Positions 1-8,100 of a stretch of DNA of 64,000 bases are shown here, piece after piece. The stretch is taken from NCBI GenBank assembly GCA_035566435.1, contig DATMRF010000091.1, positions 1 to 64,000 on the forward strand, given 5' to 3'. This DNA is from DATMRF01 sp035566435. Its GTDB lineage: Bacteria; Verrucomicrobiota; Verrucomicrobiia; Limisphaerales; UBA8199. The position numbers and the translations under genes are program-made. Under the pieces are notes generated by a model that searched no databases, was not told the DNA's origin, and worked only from the letters and a program-made list of their open reading frames with translations. Each line of letters begins with the position of its first letter. Position 1 is the stretch's first letter.

Positions 1-76
1 AGGCGGCAGGCTCGTAGGTGAGGGCTTCGCAGGCTCTCATGGGTGTATCGCCTTTCGTTAAGGTTTGGGTTTTCAT
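1..76 (-). CDS. partial ORF running off the window edge
   Basis: An ATG at 76 opens a reading frame that continues past the window edge, with 25 codons visible. The peptide starts MKTQTLTKGDTPMRACEALT. I do not recognise it. It lies downstream of and co-directional with the DUF4178/DUF350 genes, a position where polyamine-synthase-type genes sit in related clusters, but nothing in these 25 residues confirms that. A second in-frame ATG (codon 13) is an alternative start. Confidence 0.3.
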   Translation of the reverse strand, partial: MKTQTLTKGDTPMRACEALTYEPAA

Positions 77-127
77 TTGTCTCTAAACCCCGATACACCC
101 GCTCTCTACGCTTTTACACAACCACTC

Positions 128-292
128 TTACGCCACCCCGACGACAATGGCCAGCGCGACGTTCTTTTCTTTAACTAGTTCTTCCCATAGATTGTACGGA
201 GTCAGTTTGTCGATGATAACGAATCCGAGGCAGAAAACGACAAACCCCAGAACGGAATAGACCATGGAGTTCAGGACGAGGAGCCAATTCAT
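128..292 (-). CDS. short DUF350-like membrane protein, possibly truncated
   Basis: The 54-residue product begins MNWLLVLNSMVYSVLGF and has a hydrophobic segment (about residues 3-26), then IIDKLTPYNLWEELVKEKN followed by a second hydrophobic stretch VALAIVVGVA. This matches the start of the DUF350 (YjfL-like) domain, where the motif D-x-L/I-T-P precedes an acidic/basic linker and E-K-N-x-A-L-A. Known DUF350 units continue for roughly a dozen more hydrophobic residues, so this copy stops early within its second helix. It follows the DUF4178 gene and a 48-codon ORF on the same strand with almost no gap. DUF350 and DUF4178 genes commonly co-occur; function is unknown. Confidence 0.6.
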   Translation of the reverse strand: MNWLLVLNSMVYSVLGFVVFCLGFVIIDKLTPYNLWEELVKEKNVALAIVVGVA

Positions 293-296
293 AGGT

Positions 297-443
297 TCAT
301 TTATGTTGAGTGCTTGGGTTGAGGTGTTGCCAGGTGCTGGAGGCGAGAGATTGGACGACGCTCCAGCCGTTGTGGTTTGCCATGGCCACCAGGAGCGTTA
401 CGGCCAGGGCGAACGGAAGATAGACCGGGTTTCGCAATTTCAT
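297..443 (-). CDS. small hypothetical membrane-anchored protein
   Basis: A 48-residue ORF starting MKLRNPVYLPFALAVTLLVA sits between the DUF4178 gene (stop at 450) and the DUF350-like gene (start at 292). Spacing is only a few bases on each side, which supports co-translation. The N-terminal half is one hydrophobic helix preceded by K and R, so the protein is probably a single-pass inner-membrane peptide; the rest (NHNGWSVVQSLASSTWQHLN) is polar. I do not recognise a family. Position in a tight operon is the main argument that it is real. Confidence 0.5.
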   Translation of the reverse strand: MKLRNPVYLPFALAVTLLVAMANHNGWSVVQSLASSTWQHLNPSTQHK

Positions 444-449
444 GATCGT

Positions 450-2468
450 TTAATCGTCGTCGCTACTGGAGGAGGCATACGGCGAAAAGTCACTATCCAG
501 CCAGCGCGCGCGCTCGAAAGTGTACGCTCTTCCCCAGCAGTAAAGCGGATAAATCAACAGCAACCCGAGGCCAATCCAAAAGTTGGACCAAACGGGGACG
601 TCACGGACGACGGTCACCGTAAATGGCATCTCGGCGATAGCGGGGTCGGCGGACGTGTCGATTACCAAACGGTACTTCCCCGCAGGCAAACCCGGCACGA
701 GCCGGTGTTGGGTCGGGCTGCCTTCGCTCCAATTCCCGTCGTCATAACCGTGATAATACTCGATGCCTTGCTCGAAGGAGGCGACGGCTTGCTGCGTGTC
801 CGCGTTGACGACATCGACGTCCAGCTCCACCCAGTTGTTGTCCACCGGCGCCTGCATGGTGAAATCAACCGCCTGCTGGCCGCCATCGATGATAAACGGC
901 TGACTTACCGCCGCTGGATTCGTCCCATTCGCCTGGTAAAGAAAAGCGCTGCTCAGCACACGTTGCCGGGCGGCATGGGCCAAGGTTAGCGCCTGGACGA
1001 CCAGCAAGACCAGGAGCAGCAGAGGCACGAGCCATTTCAGTTGACGCCCCTTTTCCAGGTAAGGATTGGGCTGGTTGAGATAGATGCCCGTGGGTTCCGG
1101 CAGCGGCGGGTCAATATTGAATGCCTGCTGAATGACGGCCGGTTCGACATACTCGCCTTGCGACCAGGTCTGTTCGGTCAGCCCAGGATAAACTTCGCGC
1201 GAAAGGATGCGCGGCGGAGCGACAAAATCGGTCACATTGGCCGCCATGCCAACCGCGACCTTCCAATAGAACTCGCCGATGACGTAATCGGTCTCGACCG
1301 CGCTGGCCGCAAAGATCCGATAGCGGTCTCCCTGGAACCGCGCATGAGCGACCTTCGAGAAGACGCCCCGTTCATCCACTTCCGGCAGTTCGACCAAACG
1401 GCGCACAAATGTCCAATGGCCCGCGTAGGTCACCAGCCAGACAAATCCCTGCCAGGGATTGAAGAGGAGGTATTCAAACCAGCCGCTGTACTCGTCCTTA
1501 ACACGTTGGAAGCCTATGACCTCGTAGTTGACGCCGAACAAAATCCCGCGGCGTCCAAGAGGAATCCGCGGCTGGACCTGTTGGCGCGCGGCGGCCTCAC
1601 TAATCAAGCGCAAGTCCGGCGTCGAGGTGTCGAGAAGCGACCCGCAAGAGCCGCAGGTGGCGGACATCGTGAACCCCGCCGCGAGGAGACTCACAGGAGC
1701 GCCGCACTTAGGACAATTCAAGGTGGTGGTTTCGTGATGGATCGGCTCGACGGCATCGTCGGACCAGCCGGGCACGGAGCGCAGATTCGAGAACTTCAGC
1801 TCATCGAACACCGCATAGCGGCCGAGAAACAGGCGCGTGCCCGTTTCGGAGTACTCGAGATTCGCGAAGCCCGCTTTGGCCCCCGAGAGATCGACACTGA
1901 GGGCTTTCCTCCCCGGCGGGGAGGCCACTGGAAGCTCGCCCTCGCCAGCCAGGGACACGGTTTCCTTGCGGTCGGCGACATGATAAGCCTGGCCGGAGAT
2001 TTCGACGACGCGGCCGGGCGTGGCGTCATCGGCCGATACGCAGCCTTCCGGCGGCGCGTATTCGAAACTGACCATGAAAAAGCCCTGAGCTTCGCCAATC
2101 CAGCCGTAACGGTTATCGCTAAAGAGGGCAAACCACTCGTTCCAACTGCCCTCGTGATAAGCCAGTCGCACGCGGCCCAGGATCGTGAAGGCAAGACCAT
2201 CGAACTCGCCCCGGGCACCGAGCTGGAGGGGGCTGAGGTCCGGCGGCAGGACGGCCATTTGGCCGATGGCTTCGACGTTGACATCGTGCCGCACGACCAT
2301 CGACCGGCAGAAGGGGCAGACCGCGAAGACCGCGACGGTCCATTGAAAGCTAACCGCCCCGCCGCAGTTGGGACAATCGTAGGTACTGTTCACCGCCAGG
2401 AACGGCTTGGGTTTAAACGCGCGCCTCGAGTCATGCGGTGAGTTTAAGGGCGCAGAGGGGCTAAACAA
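450..2468 (-). CDS. DUF4178 domain protein with two zinc ribbons and C-terminal membrane region
   Basis: The product is about 672 residues. It has two similar halves: a CPNCGG...CPFC ribbon near residues 33-54 followed by a DUF4178-like beta region, and a second CPKCGAPV...CGSC ribbon near 252-275 followed by another DUF4178-like region (GRRGILFGVNYEVIGF, then WQGFVWLVTYAGHWTFV). A strong transmembrane helix (WLVPLLLLVLLVVQALTLA) lies near 480-500 and a second near 630-645, with an extracytoplasmic beta domain between them. The C-terminus is acidic and serine-rich. The start is uncertain: the longest frame opens with TTG at 2468, but GTG at 2393, just before the first ribbon, is also possible. 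It heads an operon with the small ORF and the DUF350-like gene. Function is unknown; a membrane-sensing role is a guess. Confidence 0.75.
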   Translation of the reverse strand: MFSPSAPLNSPHDSRRAFKPKPFLAVNSTYDCPNCGGAVSFQWTVAVFAVCPFCRSMVVRHDVNVEAIGQMAVLPPDLSPLQLGARGEFDGLAFTILGRVRLAYHEGSWNEWFALFSDNRYGWIGEAQGFFMVSFEYAPPEGCVSADDATPGRVVEISGQAYHVADRKETVSLAGEGELPVASPPGRKALSVDLSGAKAGFANLEYSETGTRLFLGRYAVFDELKFSNLRSVPGWSDDAVEPIHHETTTLNCPKCGAPVSLLAAGFTMSATCGSCGSLLDTSTPDLRLISEAAARQQVQPRIPLGRRGILFGVNYEVIGFQRVKDEYSGWFEYLLFNPWQGFVWLVTYAGHWTFVRRLVELPEVDERGVFSKVAHARFQGDRYRIFAASAVETDYVIGEFYWKVAVGMAANVTDFVAPPRILSREVYPGLTEQTWSQGEYVEPAVIQQAFNIDPPLPEPTGIYLNQPNPYLEKGRQLKWLVPLLLLVLLVVQALTLAHAARQRVLSSAFLYQANGTNPAAVSQPFIIDGGQQAVDFTMQAPVDNNWVELDVDVVNADTQQAVASFEQGIEYYHGYDDGNWSEGSPTQHRLVPGLPAGKYRLVIDTSADPAIAEMPFTVTVVRDVPVWSNFWIGLGLLLIYPLYCWGRAYTFERARWLDSDFSPYASSSSDDD

Positions 2469-2520
2469 TTACAAAATCGGAGCGTGATTCCACGTTGCCA
2501 ATTGCCTGTTCCTGTGGAAG

Positions 2521-3258
2521 ATGGAGCCTATGAACGCTGAGACCCTGAATTGCCCGATGTGCGGCGCAGCGGCCTCGAGCGATGCGGCCCGCTGCGAGCA
2601 TTGCGGCGCCCGGCTCGCTACGGTCGCCTGTCCGTCTTGCTTCGGCTTGATGTTCGTCGGGGCGAAGTTTTGTTCGCATTGCGGGTCCAGGGCCGACCGG
2701 ACCGAGGTAGAGGCCGATTCGCACCAATTATGCCCGCGCTGCCGGGTCGAGATGAACGCGGTGGTCGTGGGCAACACCGACCTGAAAGAATGCCCCAAAT
2801 GCGAAGGCATCTGGGCGGCTGCGGCCTCGCTGGAACAGATTTGCTGCGACCGGGAAAAGCAGGCCGCCGTGCTTGGCATGGCCGCGCCGATCGCCACCCC
2901 GGATTCCGGAGAGGTGGAAAAAAACATCCGGTATGTGCCGTGCCCGGTGTGCAGCACGCTCATGAATCGCGTAAACTTCGCGCACTGCTCGCACGTGGTC
3001 GTCGATGTGTGCGTCAAGCACGGCACCTGGTTCGATAAGGATGAGCTGCGGCGCATCGTGGAATTCATCCGGGCGGGCGGGCTCGAGGAGGCGCGAGCGA
3101 GGGAAATCTCCGAACTGGAGGCCAAACAACGCGAGCTGCGGAACGCGCGGCTGACCAGCGCCTGGGACACGCCGCCCGACCCGCGCGCACCGAGCTATGA
3201 GAGCGCCCACCTCGGGTTGTCCGCCGCGGCGTCACTGCTCCGAATGTTTCTAAAGTGA
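2521..3258 (+). CDS. TFIIB-type zinc-ribbon protein
   Basis: This 245-residue cytoplasmic protein is built from metal-binding cysteine pairs: CPMCGAA...CEHCG, CPSC...CSHCG, CPRC...CPKCEGIW and CPVCSTLMNR...VCVKHGTWFDKDEL. The third and fourth match the zf-TFIIB (pfam13453) pattern, in which a CPxC pair is followed by a second pair and a W-x-D/L-x-x-E-L tail. A charged helical segment (EEARAREISELEAKQRELR) near 193-211 may form a coiled coil. It is transcribed divergently from the DUF4178 gene across about 50 bp. ATG 2521 is used; ATG 2530 is a near alternative. Exact role unknown. Confidence 0.75.
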   Translation: MEPMNAETLNCPMCGAAASSDAARCEHCGARLATVACPSCFGLMFVGAKFCSHCGSRADRTEVEADSHQLCPRCRVEMNAVVVGNTDLKECPKCEGIWAAAASLEQICCDREKQAAVLGMAAPIATPDSGEVEKNIRYVPCPVCSTLMNRVNFAHCSHVVVDVCVKHGTWFDKDELRRIVEFIRAGGLEEARAREISELEAKQRELRNARLTSAWDTPPDPRAPSYESAHLGLSAAASLLRMFLK

Positions 3259-3395
3259 GGGTGGTCTACGCCGCGTCGAAGACCGACCTGGTGGAACGTT
3301 GGGGCGCCGGCGTGCGATAGCCGAGCCTGTTAATCGCGCCCTCGGTTTCGCCGGGCTCTAGCTCCCGTCCGACTTCCGACCCTTTCCAGGTCCGT

Positions 3396-4235
3396 TCAGG
3401 GATTTGGGAGACGAGCTACCCTGTAATACTCGGCGGCGCCTGAGGTGCTATTATCCTGATACGACACCGGGTTGGTGGCCGCGGTGTTGGTATTGACGCC
3501 AACCCAGTTCTTGAGGTCTGCTGAGCGCTGGACGACATACCGTAAGCCCACGTCTGCCGCGTAACTGAACGCAAAGCCGCTTGCGGAGACACGTCGCGGC
3601 GCACTCACAGTGAGCGGCGAGGGGTTGATCACGCTCACACTGACCGAATTCGTGGTGGTGAGGCCGCCGTTGTCGCTGGCCACTGCGGAGAAGGTGTAGC
3701 TTCCCGCCGCCAGACCCGTCACAGCCTTCGAGTAGGGCGCCGACGCCACATTTCCCAGCGAAGTCGAACCTTGGAAGAATTGGACGTTGGTGACACTGCC
3801 ATCCGCATCGGCAGCGGTCGCGCCGAGCGTCAACGAAGCCGGTGCGCTCAAGACCCGTCCGTTAGGAGGGTTGGTTATGATAACTGTAGGGGGCACATTG
3901 ACGGCCTGAACCATGACCGTGCCCGTAAAGCCGTGGTAGGTGCAGGAGTACGGGAAGCTGCCCGCACTGCTGAACATGTAGGTGTAGGTGTAACCCGTGT
4001 TGTACAGCCCGGTACCCCATAGCCCGGTGGTGCTAGTAGAGTTATGATAATCGCTGTACCAGATCCATTCGACTGAATCGTTGACATTGATCGTCACGGT
4101 GCTGGGACTAAAGTAGTAGTTATAGATACCAACAGTAACGGTAGCGGCCGTGAGAGGCAAACAGCCAAGAGTCCATCCGACCACGCCGAACAAAAGCCCG
4201 AGAAAGGGGCGCCCTCTAGGATGCGAGTCTTTCAT
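3396..4235 (-). CDS. secreted cupredoxin (plastocyanin-like) with Ig-like domain
   Basis: ATG 4235 gives a 279-residue protein with a signal peptide (GLLFGVVGWTLGCLPLTAA, cleavage near 31). A plastocyanin-like domain follows (about 32-110), then a bacterial Ig-like domain (about 115-205; PTVIITNPPNGRVLSAPASL) and a C-terminal module (about 210-279) ending YYRVARLPNP, of the kind shared by secreted proteins elsewhere in this window. Copper ligands are visible as His64, Cys98 and His101 (SCTYHGFTG). No Met occupies the usual axial position after the C-x-x-H motif; Thr104 is there. The reading frame extends upstream to 4676, but that part is the tail of a decayed tandem copy, so the signal peptide fixes the start. 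Likely an exported electron-transfer or copper protein. Confidence 0.75.
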   Translation of the reverse strand: MKDSHPRGRPFLGLLFGVVGWTLGCLPLTAATVTVGIYNYYFSPSTVTINVNDSVEWIWYSDYHNSTSTTGLWGTGLYNTGYTYTYMFSSAGSFPYSCTYHGFTGTVMVQAVNVPPTVIITNPPNGRVLSAPASLTLGATAADADGSVTNVQFFQGSTSLGNVASAPYSKAVTGLAAGSYTFSAVASDNGGLTTTNSVSVSVINPSPLTVSAPRRVSASGFAFSYAADVGLRYVVQRSADLKNWVGVNTNTAATNPVSYQDNSTSGAAEYYRVARLPNP

Positions 4236-4459
4236 AATTATGATCCAGTCAAGCGGTGCCCGGGCGGCCAGTCGCTCGCCCGAGCCTTGTTTTTCGCCCT
4301 GGAGGGCTAACAAACCAGCCACGCCAGCCAGCACGAGCCACTCCCCATTTGACGTAAGAGCAATAACTGGCTCGTAAAGTTCCCGTGAAAAGCAAGTTAC
4401 TTTCGCACCGTTTTGGCCCGTTGAACTCGAAGGTCGACAGGCACGCGTGCGTCGAATCA

Positions 4460-5049
4460 CGGATTGGGCAGCCGCCAGGCCGTTCACAGGAATCGAGTTG
4501 GGAGTGGCCGGAACACTGCCGAGAACCGTCGATCCCTCGAAGAATTGAACGTTCGTGACGCTGCCTGCCGAACTGGCGGCTGTTGCTTTAAGCACCAGGG
4601 ATGCGGGAGCACTCAGAACAGCGCCGTCCGGGGGGTTGGTGATGGTAACCGTTTGGGGCACTGCGGCCCCGACCACCGTTACGGAGCCCGCAAATAAATG
4701 GAAGGTGCAATAACTCGGGAGGGTTCAAGGGGTCCGGAAGGTGTTCGTAAACGCGTGACCCGTGTTGTACTCGCCGGAATCCCATAACCCGGTGGTGCTC
4801 GTGGTCGAATGATAATTGCTCACCCAGGTCCTGTTGACTTTATCGTTGACGTTGACCGTGACAGCGCTGGGGGGGGAAGCCATACGGGCCGATGTCCACG
4901 TTGGTGAGCGCAGTGGTTAGCGGCGAACAAACGAGCGCCCAACCCATCGCGCCCAACCATACGTCTCGAGGAAGACGCCTGCTAGCATCCAAATTGTTCA
5001 CACCAGCAACAGCCGCACGGCTGCGCCATGGGCCATTTGTAAGAGGCAA
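4460..5049 (-). pseudogene. decayed tandem copy of the cupredoxin/Ig gene
   Basis: Translation on the minus strand recovers a clear homologue of the adjacent cupredoxin: a signal-peptide-like stretch (VWLGAMGWALVCSPLTTALT), then VDIGPYGFP, then PSAVTVNVNDKVNRTWVSN, TSTTGLWDSGEYNTGHAFTN, PSYCTFHLFAGSVTV and an Ig-like segment (TITNPPDGAVLSAPASLVLK). The parts lie in different frames. A run of eight Gs on the plus strand (4870-4877) coincides with a frameshift, and an in-frame TGA follows FRTP at about 4730. Similarity fades after GLAAAQ near 4470. It is a pseudogene by tandem duplication followed by decay. Confidence 0.7.
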
Positions 5050-5120
5050 AAAAACGACGGTCTTGTTCCCGACGCCAGGAAATTGCCCAAAGAAACCCCA
5101 CTATCGGGTCAGAAAAAGAG

Positions 5121-5149
5121 TTGACTGTGGCCATAGCGATAGTTATGGT
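5121..5149 (+). promoter_or_regulatory. candidate sigma70-like promoter
   Basis: TTGACT (5121-5126) and TATGGT (5144-5149) are separated by 17 bp, matching the housekeeping -35/-10 consensus at 5/6 and 4/6 positions. A start site near 5156 would place a short leader before ATG 5187 of the large secreted protein. This argues against reading the TTG at 5121 as a start codon. It is a sequence match only. Confidence 0.35.
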
Positions 5150-5186
5150 GGTCACAACAGATGCTGATGTTGTATTGAATCCCCCT

Positions 5187-8100
5187 ATGCTCCGTTTTAC
5201 CCCCGCTCCCCAGAACACTGACCTTTTGACCACCCATCCCCGCCAACAACCGGCCCAAACCAAGAGCCTGCGTGCAAACCTCGGTCGCCGCGTGGCTTTT
5301 CGATCGAGGGCGGCTGTTGTCATCGGCCTTGCACTGCTTGGTCACACCCTAGGCGTCGTCGCGGCCCCTTCTCCCGTAGCGGTGTTGACGTACCACAACG
5401 ATATCGCGCGCACGGGCCAAAATACGAACGAAACCATTCTGACCCCGGCCAACGTGAACACGAACACGTTCGGCCTGGCGTTTTCACACGCGGTGGACGA
5501 TTGGGTTTATGCCCAGCCACTGGTGATGACCAACGTGAACGTCACCGGGAAAGGGGTTCACAACCTCGTACTGGTAGCGACGGTCAATGACACGGTCTAT
5601 GCGTTCGACGCGGACGATCCCAACGCCATCAATCCCTATTGGCAGACCAATTTTCTAGGGCCGAACATTGTCGCGCCGCGGAACACCGACATGACGGGGG
5701 CATGCGGCGGCAACTACCAGGATTTTCATGGGAACATGGGGATCGTCGGGACGCCGGTTATAGATCCGGTGGCGGGCACGTTTTACGTCGTGGCCAAGAC
5801 CAAGGAAAACGGCACAACCTTTGTTCAGCGATTGCACGCGCTGAATGTGGCGACCGGCGCGGAGCGACCGGGCAGCCCGGTGGTCATTACCGCGTCGCTG
5901 CCTGGAACGGGCGATGGCGGCGGAAGCATTACTTTTGACCCGATGAAAGAGAACCAGCGTCCTGGTTTGGCGCTGCTGAATGGGGTGGTTTATATCGGAT
6001 GGGCTTCGCACTGCGATTGGGGCCCGTATCACGGGTGGCTCATCGGTTATGATGCGCTGACCTTGGCGCGGGTGGCCGCTTTCCTCACGACCCCTAACGG
6101 AGGGTTGGGGGGCATCTGGCAATCGGGCGGGGCCCCGGCCATCGATTCCGCCGGCAATCTCTATTTCGAGACCGGGAACGGCACTTTCTCGCCTGCGAGC
6201 AGCAATTATGGCGACAGTTTTCTCAAGGTATCCACTACCAACGGCCTGTTGTTGGCGGATTATTTCACTCCCTACAATCAATCGACTCTCAACGGTGCGG
6301 ATTTGGACATCGGATCAGGCGGCGCGATGGTGCTGCCGGATGCGGTCGGCAGCGCGGCGCATCCGCATCTGCTGGTGGGCGGGAGCAAAGCCGGGACGAT
6401 CTACCTGTTGGATCGCACGAACATGGGGCATTTCAACGCCAACGCGGACACCAACATTGTGCAGTCGATCGTCAATGGCACCAAGCAGTGCTATGACACA
6501 CCGGCCTATTTTAATTATACGCTGTACCTGGCGGGGACGGGTGACCCGCTGAAAGCCTACTCGATATCCAATGCCGTCATCAGCTCAGCTCCGTTGTCCC
6601 AAAGCCCTTCGACCTACGGTTTTTCTGCCCCGACGGCGAGTGTCTCCGCCAATGGCGCCAGCAACGCTATTGTCTGGGCCCTGCAGGTGGATGGTTGGGG
6701 AAGCGGTCTGCCGGCGATTCTGCACGCCTACAACGCGACCAACCTCGCTCTCGAAATCTACAATAGCAACCTAGCCGGCAGCCGCGACACGGCCCCCGGC
6801 GCGGTGAAGTTCACCGTGCCGGTGGTAGCCAACGGCAAGGTGTATGTGGGAGGGCAATACGGGTTGGAGGTTTATAGCGCGGTTTCCGGTTTTGTGGCGG
6901 CCCCGACGATCTCCCCCAACGGCGCTACCATCACTTCGCCGGTGACGGTCACGCTCAGCGACACCACTGCGGGAGCGAGCGTATATTACACGCTGGATGG
7001 CTCGATCCCGAGCACAAACTCCTTGCTGTACACGGGCGCGTTCCAGGTGACGAATACGCTGGCCGTCAAGGCGCGAGCGATCAAACCTGGTTGGGCGCAA
7101 AGCCCGGTCGCTCTGGCGAGTTTTGTCAGCGCCTCCTCTTTGGGCACCGGTACTGGACTGGTTGGAGCCTATTTCTCGAACCATTTCCCCACAAACGCCT
7201 ACTCCGGTGCGCCCACGCTGGTCCGGACCGATGCGGTGGTCAATTTCAACTGGGGCTCGGGCTCGCCCGACCCGTCCATCAGCGTGGACCATTTCACGGC
7301 GCGCTGGACCGGCTCGGTGCAGCCTATATTCAATGAAACCTACACTCTCTACACCACGACCGATGATGGCGTACGGTTATGGGTGAACGGCCAGTTGCTC
7401 ATCGACCATTGGGTGGATCAGGGCGCGACCGAGTGGAGCGGGTCGCTCCCTCTCGTCGCCCAGCAAAAGTACAACCTTGAAATGGATTACTACGAGAATG
7501 CCGGCAGCGCCTCGGCATCGCTTTCCTGGAGCAGTCCATCGACCGGCAAGACGAACATCCCGCAAACCCAGCTCTATACCACGTCGAACCAGCCGCCAGT
7601 TGTCACCCTGGTCGCCCCGGCGAATGGGGCGAGTTACACCGCTACCGCCAGCATTACCTTTGTTGCAACTGCCAGCGACCCCGATGGCGCAGTCAGCAAG
7701 GTGGATTTCTACGCCAACGGGACCTTGCGGGGGACGGTCACCAACAGCCCCTATGCCCTTACCACGACCGGGTTGGCAGCGGGTCGGTATGTGTTGACCG
7801 CGGTGGCGACGGATGGGGCGGGGCTCGCAACCACGTCCGCGCCGGTCACCAATACTGTTCTACCCGGCACGTTCCTTCTTTATGGCATGAATTCGCGACC
7901 CACGGCTCCCGCCTTTTTCAACCTGCCTCCGACCTTCAGCGGGGGGCTCCCTCAAACACTGTCGCAAGCAGGGCTGTTCAGCAACACCGGCGCGCTCACG
8001 CCGGCGACGGGCCTGCTGTCCTACACCGTCAATGTTCCACTTTGGGCGGACAACGCCAGTATCACCCGTTGGTTCGCCGTTCCTAACAGTGGGGCGCCCT

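Noticed and set aside
1041..2441. Long plus-strand frame opposite the DUF4178 gene
   Set aside because: It has no recognisable motif and is the antisense shadow of a frame with zinc ribbons and membrane helices.
5121..5186. TTG start at 5121 for the large fusion protein
   Set aside because: TTGACT there is a better -35 box, and the export segment begins only after ATG 5187.
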